In this document: one piece after another, positions 44,016 to 56,048 of the stretch
How positions within the stretch are numbered: position 1 is the first letter of the stretch
Layout of the letters: the number at the start of each line of letters is the position of its first letter
Assembly (NCBI RefSeq): GCF_003369915.1
Contig: NW_022881603.1
Location: 32,485,522 to 32,549,521 of the forward strand
Source of the DNA: Drosophila miranda
Taxonomy: Eukaryota > Arthropoda > Insecta > Diptera > Drosophilidae
DNA length: 64,000 nt
Direction of reading: 5' to 3'
Notes under the pieces: generated by a model
What the model saw: the letters and a program-made list of their open reading frames with translations, nothing else
Database searches by the model: none
What the model was told of the DNA's origin: nothing
Position numbers and translations under genes: made by a program

Positions 44016-45754
44016 ATGCGACGCTCAATCAGCGAAACAGAACATTCCGAATCGGACCTGTCCTCCGGCGCCACAACGGAGAGCAATTCCAGCGATTACG
44101 AGCATTTGGATAGACACCACAGCAGCAGGGTCCACGACTCCACCACCGCCAAGCGAGACAATGTCATGCTGCCCAGGTGAGTCAAAGTGCAAAGTTCCCA
44201 GTTGAGTGTTAATGACGCTCTACTTAATCTTATCTTATCACCAATCCACTGGACGAACAGGCCCTGGGCGTCGAGTGGCGGTTGGATGTGCTTTCTGATG
44301 CCGCTGGCCTTGGCCTCGCGCTTTCTAAACGCTCCGACCTGCAAGGAGCAGGTCCATCTCCATCTGATGTTGACGGTGACAGCCGCTGGCATGTGCGTGG
44401 AGACACTCTGCTTCTTCGTGTACTTCTTTGCGGACACGAGCATACTGGCCAAATGCATCATCAGCCTACTGCCGGGAACATTCACCGCACTTGGTTTCGG
44501 CCTCTGCCTGGGCACTTCCGGTTGTTTGCTGTGTTCGCGGGGTTCCTGATGATAGCTGGCTACCAGCACTTTTACATCTGCATGATGCGTGGCTTCTCAC
44601 GGTGCTTCACCTACGGCGAGGCCTCCATTCTATTCCAAGGTCTTATGCTGTTCGTGATAAGCGCCACTTACCGGCTCTACGAACTGTGCTCCGCGGACGC
44701 GGATGCCAAGACCTTTAGTGATTTTGACCGACTTAATCTTATAATGCTGGTGGGTTTAGGTGATCATTCATCCACATCTAATCCTGTCTAATCAGAATCA
44801 GAGCCCACTCTTTCACAGAATGCTTTGATGTGGCTGCTCATTCTCTGCGTGCTGGTGACCGCAGTTCCACGACTGCGTGGGCCTATTCCTTTCTACCTGT
44901 TGCTGGGCCTCCTCGTAGTGGCAGTCACCTGTGCCCCCGTCACCAGTCCTCTGCCTATTGTGGCTCTGCTCCAGTTCATCTTCAGGAACCCTAAGCGACT
45001 GCAAATTATAGGCTTCTACCTGGTGCTCGTTCTATTGACCGGCGCCACCATCACCTGGCAACTGCGGCACACCGTTCAAGCCAACACCCGAATCCGTAAG
45101 ATATTCCACCTGTTGATAGTGCTTGTCTTCGTTCCAGGAGTGCTCTTTCAGTGCACTCTACTGTACTTAGCCACGGGCATAGCGCTGGCGGCATTTGTGG
45201 TCCTGGAGCTGATGCGACTGCTAGAGATTCCTCCATTTTCGGACAGGCTGACCGACGCTTTCCACTCGTTCCGGGATGAAAAGGACGCTGGGGTTCTGGC
45301 GCTGACCCCGTTCTGCCTGCTTATTGGATGCTCCATGCCCCTATGGCTGACTCCTTGCCCCTGCTCCGGAAAAGATACTTTGATCCTGCTCTCGGGCATC
45401 CTGGCAGTGGGCGTGGGCGACACCGCGGCCAGTGTGGTGGGCTCCAAGATGGGACGCAACATGTGGGGAAGTGAGTAGTGACAGGAGAACACTCCCATTG
45501 AACTGCTGACTAATACAACGTTTTCAACTCTTGCAGATTCCTCACGTTCCCTGGAAGGCACTATCGCCTTCGTGATGTCCATCCTTCTGTCCGTCTGGTT
45601 GCTGGAGGCGACCGGTCTGCTGGCCATGACACAGGCCAAGTGGTTTGCAACCATTTTCGCAGCCATCAACTCAGCCATGGTGGAGGCGTTTACCGACCAA
45701 GTGGACAATCTGGTGCTGCCCCTAGTCTTTTATATACTCGTTGGCCTGGCCTGA
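44016..45754 (+). pseudogene. Dolk: Dolichol kinase copy, arm 1 (frameshifted)
   Basis: Dolichol kinase phosphorylates dolichol with CTP at the ER membrane, supplying the carrier for N-glycosylation and GPI anchors. Four exons with GT-AG introns are seen: 44016-44176 (MRRSISETEHSESDLSSG), 44261-44749, 44819-45470 and 45537-45754 (stop TGA). Most of the protein is hydrophobic membrane helices. The conserved C-terminal part has GDTAASVVGSKMG and, across the last intron, SLEGTIAFVMS, the CTP-binding region of the family. In exon 2 one base is missing near 44516, so LCLGTS runs to a stop while FAVFAGFLMIAGYQHFYICM continues in another frame. The arm 2 copy has the same lesion. It converges with Cdk4. 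It looks like a full-length but inactivated gene copy. Confidence 0.88.
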
Positions 45755-46332
45755 TTCTGATCTCCTTGTGAGTGCATATACATATACATGCATATTGACC
45801 AACACTAATTATGGGACTGTACTTTTATTTACGGTCCATAGGATCTATAACAAATTATCTAGGTATCAATGCATATATGTATACTTACATACATATGTAC
45901 ATATGTGTATTTACAAACATAGTTTCTGCACATAGGCATAAATATTGAATTATTTCTGCTGCTGTACAAAATTTTGAAATTGTATAATGTATTCCTGAAC
46001 TTGTTGTATCACATTTCGAATGGGACTGATCTTTCCCGAGAATCGTTCCACTTTTGGGATTTTGCGGCTACACGTTTTGCGCACGTTCCACACTTAACTT
46101 ACGACTAAAAACATATTAAGGTATGGTATTCATTCAGCTCCTGCTTCTGCCTTAGGACCTGGACCCGGGTGCAGGGCAAGACACCTAGACTGGAAAATGA
46201 ATGACATGCTGGACTGCATTTAAAGGAACATTATGACAAGAACAAAACACTGGTTGCGGCCATCCAATGCGTACGAACTCCACCCGACTACGTCTGGGAG
46301 CTCTGTCCATTGTACCCATCGGTGGCCCTGTC
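45755..46332. other. Convergent intergenic region between Dolk and Cdk4
   Basis: It holds the two 3' UTRs and ATAC/ATGT repeats near 45775-45920. No other gene is seen. It is repeated inverted at 56049-56606. Confidence 0.5.
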
Positions 46333-47219
46333 TTAAAGCGGCTCCTGCGTGAAGTAATCGTGCTCTAGGCAATCCAGGGCCGAGGGGCGCATGTTTATGT
46401 CGTACGACAGCATTTGCTGGATGAAGGACATGGAGGAGGGCATAGATTAGTATGTTTATCCAGACGGAGAGAGCAACACACAAAGGTACATTCAACAGGT
46501 CATCGGAGAACTCGCACAGGTTGGGGCAAAAGTCACGTGGCCGCTTGGGAAGGCGGTGAGGGAAATGCTCCCGTGCCACAGAGATGGTTTTGGGCCATTG
46601 CTGATCTGTGGGTCGGCCCGTCAGCCTACAGGGGAGAGATGGAAACAACAGAGATTTAGATATAAACTTGATACACATTTAATTCGATACATACTCGAAT
46701 ATACGATCCAGCTGGTTCTTCTCTGATGTGCCCGGGAACAGAGCCTTCCGGTTGAACATCTCAAAGATTATGCAGGCGGCACTCCAGAGATCCACGGAAC
46801 TGTTGTAGGGCTGGATAAGAAGTACCTCGGGAGCGCGATACCACAGCGTAACAACCACTGATGTCAGCTTCATTTCGGAGTTGTATGTTTTGGCCAGACC
46901 AAAATCGGCAATCTTCAGATGGCCCTGAGCGGAAACTAGCAGATTCTGCGGTTCCAGATCGCGGTGGATGATGCGATGCGAGTGCAGAAAGTCCACGCCG
47001 GTCAGGAGCTCCCGCGACAGATGCTGCCAGATGGGATCGTTTGGTTACACAGTTTGACTAATGGAGGTATTATGCGTAATCACCTGGATTGTGGTGGGGG
47101 ACATGCCTGATTTGGGCAGGCGTTCGATGAGGTCAGACAAATCCTGCTCCAGGTGCTCAAAGACCAGAAGAATCATTAGTTGTCCGTCGCGCTCCAGAAA
47201 CTGGCATACTTCGAACAGT
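46333..47219 (-). pseudogene. Cdk4: Cdk4 3' part, arm 1 (N-terminus missing)
   Basis: The cyclin D-dependent kinase of the G1/S transition. Four minus-strand exons are seen: 47084-47219 (LFEVCQFLERDGQLMILLVF), 46695-47023, 46490-46625 and 46333-46416 (QMLSYDINMRPSALDCLEHD, stop TAA). Splice sites are intact. Present are the DFG segment (KIADFGLAKTYNSE), the activation region WYRAPEVLL and the C-lobe. Missing are the glycine loop, the catalytic lysine and the PSTAIRE-like helix, because the copy ends at a DINE-1 at 47251. In the catalytic loop HRDLEPQN has E in place of the invariant K that arm 2 keeps. A kinase lacking the ATP-binding lobe cannot work, so this is a gene fragment. Confidence 0.9.
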
Positions 47220-47250
47220 CTGCAAGAAGAGGGGAAATCAGATATGAACT

Positions 47251-47935
47251 TTTTATACCCGATACTCAAAATGAGTATTGAGGTATATTAGATTTGTGGT
47301 AAAAGTGGATGTGTGTAACGTCCAGAAGGAATCGTTTCCGACCCCACAAAGTATATATATTCTTGATCAGCATCAATAGCCGAGTCGATTGAGCCATGTC
47401 TGTCTGTCCGTCTGTCCGTCCGTCCGTCTGTCCGTCTGTCCGTCCGTCTGTCCGTCTGTCCGTCCGTCCGTCTGTCCGTCCGTCCGTCTGTCCGTCCCCT
47501 TCAGCGCCTAGTGCTCAAAGACTATAAGAGGTAGAGCAACGATGTTTTGGATCCAGACTTCTGTGATATGTCACTGCTACAAGAATATTTCAAAACTTTG
47601 CCCCGCCCACTTCCGCCCCCACAAAGAGCGAAAATCTGTGGCATCCACAATATTGAAGATACGAAAAAACTAAAAACGCAGAATCATAGATAAGGACCAT
47701 ATCTATCAGATTCCTGAATCTGGATCAGATCGGATCATTTTTATAGCCAATAGGAACAAATCAATTTGCAGTGGCTACGCATCGCCCGACGTCACGCTCA
47801 GACTGATTTTCTGTCTCTCTCGCACGCACTCTTTGTCGTGTCGTTTAATATTAGCGGCGTCTGCCGGAGGAGAGCCATACTGACTTAGTATCGGGTATAA
47901 ATGTAGAGTTGCGGTGTCCGCAGCAACTCACAACG
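47251..47935 (-). mobile_element. DINE-1/mini-me (non-autonomous Helitron-like), arm 1
   Basis: It opens with TTTTATACCCGATACTC and contains a (GTCY)n microsatellite (47397-47502). A 20-base hairpin GTTGCGG...CCGCAGCAAC (47908-47927) lies at the zip-side end. These are marks of DINE-1/mini-me/INE elements. It forms the inner end of palindrome arm 1, directly next to zip intron sequence. Its GTCY tract is about 40 bases longer than in arm 2. Orientation is uncertain. Confidence 0.75.
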
Positions 47936-48028
47936 TTCCCCCTCGTTTTGTGTTGCTAACCCTAGACACCGTTAGATCTCTGTAGAACAGGCAATAATCC
48001 CATTCTCTTGTGTCCTCCCGCTACTCAG

Positions 48029-51000
48029 GGTGAACTGGAGCAACAACTGCTGCAAGCGAATCCCATACTGGAGGCCTTTGGCAATGCCAAAACCGTCAAG
48101 AACGATAATTCATCGCGTTTCGTAAGTCACAACCACACACGTTTCGATAGAGACTCTTCCAGTAATCCTTGTATTTGTGATCCTTTTTATGCAGGGCAAA
48201 TTCATACGGATCAATTTCGATGCCTCTGGTTTCATTTCGGGCGCCAACATCGAGACGTATCTGCTGGAGAAGTCGCGGGCCATCCGCCAAGCCAAGGACG
48301 AACGTACATTCCACATCTTCTATCAGTTGCTGGCGGGCGCCTCGCCGGAGCAGCGCGAGAAGTTCATAGTCGATGATGTCAAGTCGTATGCATTCCTGTC
48401 GAACGGCAGCCTGCCAGTGCCCGGTGTGGATGACTATGCCGAGTTCCAGGCCACCGTCAAGTCGATGAACATCATGGGCATGACCTCGGAGGACTTCAAC
48501 TCGATATTCCGTATCGTGAGCGCCGTCCTGCTGTTCGGAAGCATGAAGTTCCGGCAGGAGCGCAACAACGACCAGGCCACGCTACCCGATAACACAGTGG
48601 CCCAGAAGATTGCCCATTTGCTCGGCCTGAGTGTGACGGACATGTCGCGGGCCTTCCTCACGCCGCGCATCAAGGTGGGCCGCGACTTTGTCACCAAGGC
48701 CCAGACCAAGGAGCAGGTGGAGTTCGCTGTGGAGGCCATTGCCAAGGCCTGCTACGAGCGGATGTTCAAGTGGCTGGTGAATCGCATCAATCGGTCGCTG
48801 GACCGCACCAAGCGGCAGGGGGCCTCCTTCATCGGCATCCTCGACATGGCTGGCTTCGAGATTTTCGAGCTCAACTCGTTCGAGCAGCTGTGCATCAACT
48901 ACACGAACGAGAAGCTGCAGCAGCTCTTTAACCACACCATGTTCATTCTGGAGCAGGAGGAGTACCAGCGCGAGGGCATCGAGTGGAAGTTCATTGATTT
49001 TGGGCTCGATCTGCAGCCCACCATTGACCTGATCGACAAACCGGGCGGCATCATGGCCCTGCTCGACGAGGAGTGCTGGTTCCCCAAGGCCACCGACAAG
49101 ACATTTGTCGACAAGCTCGTCTCGGCCCACTCGATGCATCCGAAGTTCATGAAGACCGACTTCCGGGGCGTGGCCGATTTTGCCATCGTACACTATGCCG
49201 GACGGGTGAACTACTCGGCGACCAAGTGGCTGATGAAGAACATGGATCCGCTGAACGAGAACATTGTGTCGCTGCTGCAGGGCTCGCAGGATCCGTTTGT
49301 GTTGAACATCTGGAAGGATGCGGAGATCGTTGGCATGGCACAGCAGGCCCTGACCGACACCCAGTTCGGGGCACGCACCCGCAAGGGCATGTTCCGCACC
49401 GTGTCCCACTTATACAAGGAGCAGCTGACGAAGCTGATGGACACGCTGCGCAACACGAATCCCAATTTTGTGCGCTGTATCATACCGAACCACGAGAAGC
49501 GGGCCGGCAAGATCGATGCCCCCCTGGTGCTCGACCAGTTGCGTTGCAACGGCGTCCTCGAGGGCATACGCATCTGCCGCCAAGGCTTCCCCAATCGCAT
49601 ACCCTTCCAGGAGTTCCGCCAGCGGTACGATCTGCTCACTCGGAACGTCATCGCCAAGGGCTTCATGGACGCCAAGAAGGCCTGCGAGAGGATGATCCAG
49701 GCGCTGGAACTCGACTCGAATCTGTATCGAGTCGGGCAGTCGAAGATCTTCTTCCGCGCGGGCGTCCTCGCCTATCTCGAGGAGGAGCGTGACTTCAAGA
49801 TCTCCGACCTAATCGTGAACTTCCAGGCGTCCTGTCGCGGCTTCCTCGCCCGCCGCAAGTACCAGAAGCGGCTCCAGCAGCTGAATGCCATCCGGATCAT
49901 TCAGTGCAACTGCGCCGCCTACCTCAAGCTCCGCAACTGGCAGTGGTGGCGCCTCTACACGAAGATCAAGCCCCTGCTGGAGGTCACCAAGCAGGAGGAG
50001 AAGCTCGTCCAGACGGAGGATGAGCTGAAGCAGGTGCGCGAGAAGCTCGACACGCTGGCCAAGAACACCCAGGAGTACGAGCGCAAGTACCAGCAGGCGC
50101 TTGTGGAGAAAACCACGCTCGCCGAACATCTGCAGGCCGAGATTGAGCTGTGCGCCGAGGCGGAGGAGTCGCGCTCGCGTCTGATGGCTCGCAAACAGGA
50201 GCTGGAGGACATGATGCTGGAGCTGGAGACGCGCGTCGAGGAGGAGGAGGAGCGTGTGTTGGCCCTGGGCGGTGAGAAGAAAAAGCTGGAGCTGCACATC
50301 CAGGACCTCGAGGAGCAGCTGGAGGAGGAAGAGGCCGCGCGCCAGAAGCTGCAGCTGGAGAAGGTCCAGTTGGACGGGAAGATCAAGAAGCACGAGGAGG
50401 ATCTCGCCCTCACCGACGACCAAAACCAAAAGCTGCTCAAGGAGAAGAAGCTGCTCGAAGAGCGAGCCAACGATCTCTCCCAGACGCTCGCCGAGGAGGA
50501 GGAGAAGGCCAAGCACCTGGCCAAACTGAAGGCCAAGCACGAGGCCACCATCGCCGAGCTCGAGGAGCGCATGCACAAGCGCCAGGAGACGGACCGCACC
50601 AAGCGAAAGGTCGAAACCGAGGTGGCGGACCTTAGGAAGCAGCTGAACGAGCGACGCACCCAAGTGGAGGAGCTGCAGGCGCAGCTGTTGAAGTGCGAGG
50701 AGGAGCTCACCCAGACCATGATGCGCATTGACGAGGAGTCCGCCACCAAGGCCACCGCCCAGAAGGTCCAACGTGAACTCGAATCGCAGCTCGCCGAGAT
50801 CCAGGAGGATCTCGAGGCCGAGAATGCGGCCCGCGCCAAGGCCGAGAAGGTGCGACGCGACCTCAGCGAGGAGCTCGAAGCACTCAAGAACGAGCTTCTC
50901 GACTCCCTGGACACCACGGCCGCCCAACAAGAGCTGCGCTCCAAGCGCGAACAGGAGCTGGCCACGCTGAAGAAGTCGCTGGAGGAAGAGGGTGTGAACC

Positions 51001-54000
51001 ACGAGGGCGTCCTTGCCGACATGCGGCACAAGCACTCGCAGGAGCTGAACGGCATCAACGATCAGTTGGAGAACCTGCGCAAGGCCAAGTCCGTGCTGGA
51101 GAAGGCCAAGGGTACGCTGGAGGCGGAGAACGCCGATCTGGCCACCGAATTGCGCAGCGTCAACAGCTCCCGGCAGGAGAACGATCGACGACGCAAGCAG
51201 GCCGAATCCCAAATCGCAGAGCTTCAGGTGAGTGACGAAAGCAGAAGGCGGCCGAACGATCTCTATTCTAATTCTGTTTGCAGGTGAAATTGGCCGAGAT
51301 CGAACGCGCACGATCGGAATTGCAGGAGAAGTGCACAAAGCTGCAGCAGGAGGCGGAGACTATCACCAATCAGCTGGAGGAGGCCGAGCTGAAGGCATCG
51401 GCAGCCGTCAAGTCGGCCAGCAATATGGAGTCGCAGCTGACGGAAGCGCAGCAGCAGCTGGAGGAGGAGACACGCCAGAAATTGGCCCTCAGCTCCAAGC
51501 TGCGCCAGATCGAGTCCGAGAAGGAGGCGCTGCAAGAGCAGCTCGAGGAGGATGAGGAGGCCAAGCGTAACTTTGAGCGCAAGCTGGCCGAGGTCACCGG
51601 CCAGATGAAGGAGATCAAGAAGAAGGCTGAGGAGGATGACGATCTGGCCAAGGAGCTGGAGGAGGGCAAGAAGCGGCTCAACAAGGAGATCGAGTTGTTG
51701 GAGCGACAGGTGAAGGAGCTGATTGCCCAGAACGATCGCCTGGACAAGAGCAAAAAGAAGATCCAATCGGAGCTGGAGGATGCCACCATCGAGCTGGAGA
51801 CGCAACGCACGAAGGTAGGTCCCTGGCCCTCGTCATAGTTCCTTGAAGGACTGCCTTTGCTAATCCCCAATCCCTCATAGGTGCTCGAGTTGGAGAAGAA
51901 GCAGAAGAACTTCGACAAGACCCTTGCCGAGGAGAAAGCCATATCACAGCAGATCGCCCAGGAGCGCGACACTGCAGAGCGGGAGGCGCGCGAAAAGGAG
52001 ACCAAGGTGCTGTCGGTGTCCCGCGAGCTGGACGAGGCCTTCGACAAGATCGAAGATCTCGAGAACAAGCGCAAGACACTCCAGAACGAGCTAGACGACC
52101 TGGCCAACTCCCAAGGCACCGCCGACAAGAACGTCCACGAGCTTGAGAAGGCAAAGCGCGCCCTGGAGTCGCAGCTGGCCGAGCTGAAAGCACAAAACGA
52201 GGAGCTCGAGGACGACCTCCAGCTGACGGAGGATGCCAAGCTGCGTCTCGAGGTCAATATGCAGGCCCTGCGCTCCCAGTTTGAGCGCGACCTGCTGGCC
52301 AAGGAGGAGGGGGCGGAGGAGAAGCGACGAGGACTGGTCAAGCAATTGCGCGATCTGGAAGCGGAGCTCGATGAGGAGCGCAAGCAGCGAACGGCCGCCG
52401 TGGCGTCGAAGAAGAAGCTGGAGGGCGACCTCAAAGAGATCGAGACCACGATGGAGATGCCTAACAAGGTGAAGGAGGATGCCCTGAAGCACGCCAAGAA
52501 GCTGCAAGCACAAGTCAAGGATGCGCTTCGCGATGCCGAGGAGGCCAAGGCGGCCAAGGAGGAGCTGCAGGCGCAGAGCAAGGAGGCCGAGCGCAAGGTC
52601 AAGGCCTTGGAGGCAGAAGTATTTCAGCTGACCGAGGATTTGGCCAGCTCGGAGCGGGCCCGACGGGCGGCCGAAACGGAGCGCGACGAGCTTGCCGAGG
52701 AGATTGCCAACAGTTCCATCAAGGGATCGCTGATGGTCGACGAAAAGCGGCGACTGGAGGCCCGCATTGCCACACTCGAGGAGGAGCTGGAGGAGGAGCA
52801 GTCGAATTCGGAGGTTCTGCTCGACCGAAGCCGCAAGGCGCAGCTGCAGATCGAGCAGCTGACCACCGAGCTAGCCAACGAGAAGTCCAACTCGCAGAAG
52901 AAGAAGAATGGACGTGCCCTGCTCGAGCGCCAGAACAAGGAGCTGAAGGCCAAGCTGGCCGAGATTAAGACGGCACAACGTACCAAGGTAAAGGCCACCA
53001 TCGCCACGCTCGAGGCCAAAATCGCCAATCTGGAGGAGCAGCTGGAGAACGAGGGCAAGGAGCGACTGCTACAGCAGAAGGCCAACCGCAAGATGGACAA
53101 GAAGATCAAGGAGCTGACGATGAACATCGAAGACGAGCGGAGACATGTCGACCAGAACAAGGAGAAAATGGTAAGCAACCCGACCGTTCCTGACTGTGCG
53201 ATGGTAATACTAAAGGATTCGTTTTGCTCCCACAGCTGAATAGCCGCATTAAATTGCTCAAGCGCATTCTGGACGAGACGGAGGAGGAACTGCAGAAGGA
53301 GAAGACACAGAAGCGCAAGTACCAGCGCGAGTGCGAGGATATGATTGAATCGCAGGAGGCCATGAACCGTGAGATCAACTCACTCAAAACTGAACTACGG
53401 TAGGTGCAGATCCCTGTTCGATCAAGGGTTTTGTGACGGAAGGGGGAAGTCTCTAGCGCTATGTCTCTCTTTCGCTCTCTTCCGGGATTCAGATTCTTCC
53501 TATATTGTTTTGACATTTTATTGTTTTGGTTTAAGCTCCATCCAAGTGGCCGAGACCGAAAAGGCCAAGGCCTATTCGCCCAAAAAGGATGCCGCACTCA
53601 TTATAAATTGTGAGGGTCTGCATTAGGTTTCGAATCGTTTCGCTTCTTTCTCGTAGGCGCTGTAAGTGCTGCTGGCCAAGATCCATAGTCAGATCCTCAG
53701 ACCCAGTGAATGTGAACCAGAATCCACTCCAAACCAAAGAAAACCTAGCAACCACACCTCTGTGTACTTCTCTCTGCATGTTAGGAACACACCATCCAGC
53801 AAAATCATCCAACAGTGCGAACTAATGCCGTTCAAACTCCTATTTTAAATAGAACTTAGTTCGTGCAACTCCAACCTCTGTTCTGTTATTTTTGTATTCC
53901 CCCATGCACTGCACGTCTACCCAGAACCATCCTCTACTATATATTGTAAACCCTGCAACTTGTATGTCTCCCTTTTCTTTAGACGCACCGGCGGCATGGG

Positions 54001-54133
54001 CCTCAGCTCCAGCCGGCTCACGGGCACACCTTCATCGAAGCGCGGAGGAGGCGGTGGTGGGGGCGGCGGCGGCGGTGACGACAGCTCATCGGTGCAGGAT
54101 GAATCATTAGATGGCGAGGATTTGGGCAATTGA
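48029..54133 (+). pseudogene. zip: zipper (non-muscle myosin II heavy chain) body, 5'-truncated
   Basis: This is the heavy chain of cytoplasmic myosin II, which drives cytokinesis and epithelial contraction. Exons are 48029-48121 ([20 protein letters not shown]), 48195-51227, 51284-51814, 51881-53170, 53236-53399 and 53983-54133, all with GT-AG introns and compatible phases. They give 1,753 open codons to TGA. Present are switch I (NDNSSRFGK), switch II (DMAGFEIFE), the SH1 region, the IQ neck, the long coiled-coil rod and a glycine- and serine-rich tail ending SLDGEDLGN. Missing are the exons with the SH3-like domain and P-loop, so it cannot hydrolyse ATP. Compared with D. melanogaster from memory, several E/K swaps and two small in-frame losses occur (between EKM and LNSR; after HK in MHKRQE). 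Intact family length is about 1,970-2,060 residues. The rod could still bind partners if expressed. Confidence 0.92.
53400..53982 (+). other. zip: zip last intron with an exon-like frame
   Basis: The intron lies between donor GTAGGT and acceptor TTCTTTAG. At 53537-53625 a frame after TTTGGTTTAAG reads SIQVAETEKAKAYSPKKDAA, with protein-like composition, and ends at TAG. It could be a cryptic alternative terminal exon or inserted coding debris. The rest of the intron shows nothing. Confidence 0.3.
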
Positions 54134-54469
54134 CGCGTTAATTATTAGGTCAAGATCGAGAATAGGACGGAGAAGAGATGAGCAAAATAAACGATTATAT
54201 TTAATGTTTCTTTTATATAATTTCTCTGTTATTTTTTATATAAACTATTATACATACTTAAATTAAAAACGTAAACCAACAAAACCAACATTTTATAACG
54301 ACAAAAAACATAAACAATGAAACAAAAAAAGCAAAAACAAAAACAAAAACAATGTTGTCAAACACTCCAATTTCCCCCAATTTAAATTTATATAAAACAA
54401 CCATTAAAACATAAGAAACTTTCCCTGCATCCCTCGATTGGCTGCCGATCGGAGCAAGCATCGAAAATT
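54134..54469 (+). other. zip: zip 3' UTR and downstream sequence
   Basis: Follows the zip stop codon. A polyadenylation signal AATAAA lies at 54186-54191, and the region is A-rich, with AAAAACA repeats near 54300-54355. Zip-side sequence ends at the DINE-1 of arm 2. Confidence 0.55.
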
Positions 54470-54482
54470 AACGAGAGGGAAC

Positions 54483-55130
54483 GTTGTGAGTTGCTGCGGA
54501 CACCGCAACTCTACATTTATACCCGATACTAAGTCAGTATGGCTCTCCTCCGGCAGACGCCGCTAATATTAAACGACACGACAAAGAGTGCGTGCGAGAG
54601 AGACAGAAAATCAGTCTGAGCGTGACGTCGGGCGATGCGTAGCCACTGCAAATTGATTTGTTCCTATTGGCTATAAAAATGATCCGATCTGATCCAGATT
54701 CAGGAATCTGATAGATATGGTCCTTATCTATGATTCTGCGTTTTTAGTTTTTTCGTATCTTCAATATTGTGGATGCCACAGATTTTCGCTCTTTGTGGGG
54801 GCGGAAGTGGGCGGGGCAAAGTTTTGAAATATTCTTGTAGCAGTGACATATCACAGAAGTCTGGATCCAAAACATCGTTGCTCTACCTCTTATAGTCTTT
54901 GAGCACTAGGCGCTGAAGGGGACGGACAGACGGACGGACGGACAGACGGACAGACGGACGGACGGACAGACGGACAGACAGACATGGCTCAATCGACTCG
55001 GCTATTGATGCTCATCAAGAATATATATACTTTGTGGGGTCGGAAACGATTCCTTCTGGACGTTACACACATCCACTTTTACCACAAATCTAATATACCT
55101 CAATACTCATTTTGAGTATCGGGTATAAAA
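54483..55130 (+). mobile_element. DINE-1/mini-me, arm 2
   Basis: The inverted copy of the 47251 element, with hairpin at 54490-54509, (RGAC)n tract at about 54921-54982 and end at GGGTATAAAA. Between it and Cdk4 exon sequence only about 30 bases of intron remain. Confidence 0.75.
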
Positions 55131-55161
55131 AGTTCATATCTGATTTCCCCTCTTCTTGCAG

Positions 55162-56048
55162 ACTGTTCGAAGTATGCCAGTTTCTGGAGCGCGACGGACA
55201 ACTAATGATTCTTCTGGTCTTTGAGCACCTGAAGCAGGATTTGTCTGACCTCATCGAACGCCTGCCCAAATCAGGCATGTGCCCCACCACAATCCAGGTG
55301 ATTACGCATAATACCTTCATTAGTCAAACTGTGTAACCAAACGATCCCATCTGGCAGCATCTGTCGCGGGAGCTCCTGACCGGCGTGGACTTTCTGCACT
55401 CGCATCGCATCATCCACCGCGATCTGAAACCGCAGAATCTGCTAGTTTCCGCTCAGGGCCATCTGAAGATTGCCGATTTTGGTCTGGCCAAAACATACAA
55501 CTCCGAAATGAAGCTGACATCAGTGGTTGTTACGCTGTGGTATCGCGCTCCCGAGGTACTTCTTATCCAGCCCTACAACAGTTCCGTGGATCTCTGGAGT
55601 GCCGCCTGCATAATCTTTGAGATGTTCAACCGGAAGGCTCTGTTCCCGGGCACATCAGAGAAGAACCAGCTGGATCGTATATTCGAGTATGTATCGAATT
55701 AAATGTGTATCAAGTTTATATCTAAATCTCTGTTGTTTCCATCTCTCCCCTGTAGGCTGACGGGCCGACCCACAGATCAGCAATGGCCCAAAACCATCTC
55801 TGTGGCACGGGAGCATTTCCCTCACCGCCTTCCCAAGCGGCCACGTGACTTTTGCCCCAACCTGTGCGAGTTCTCCGATGACCTGTTGAATGTACCTTTG
55901 TGTGTTGCTCTCTCCGTCTGGATAAACATACTAATCTATGCCCTCCTCCATGTCCTTCATCCAGCAAATGCTGTCGTACGACATAAACATGCGCCCCTCG
56001 GCCCTGGATTGCCTAGAGCACGATTACTTCACGCAGGAGCCGCTTTAA
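55162..56048 (+). pseudogene. Cdk4: Cdk4 3' part, arm 2 (N-terminus missing)
   Basis: Four exons with intact splice sites: 55162-55297, 55358-55686, 55756-55891 and 55965-56048 (TAA). The catalytic loop HRDLKPQN and DFG are intact here, unlike arm 1. Two substitutions near the start (FEHLKQDL, SGMCPTT) differ from arm 1, which reads E and S there. The glycine loop, catalytic lysine and cyclin-binding helix are absent because the sequence begins in the intron next to DINE-1. The spliced frame covers about 228 codons against roughly 320 for the complete protein. It is a fragment without kinase activity. Confidence 0.9.

Larger units (their letters stand above)
38365..47947 (+). repeat. Palindrome arm 1
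   Basis: This segment is repeated in inverted orientation at 54470-64000 with few differences. It covers the end of the 5' LTR, the whole Osvaldo-like interior and 3' LTR, the partial unit, Dolk, Cdk4 and DINE-1. The spacer is 6.5 kb and carries zip. The arm probably extends further left, but arm 2 is cut by the window end about 93 bases before the BEL insertion point. Confidence 0.93.

Noticed and set aside
44282..44791. 169-codon frame starting in Dolk exon 2
   Set aside because: Its first half is out-of-frame Dolk; the second half is genuine Dolk after the frameshift, so it is not a separate gene.
49809..51338. 509-codon minus-strand frame opposite the myosin rod, with a similar one at 51370-52602
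   Set aside because: Leucine- or serine-rich shadows of the GAG/CTG-rich coiled-coil codons of zip; no start context, motifs or independent support.
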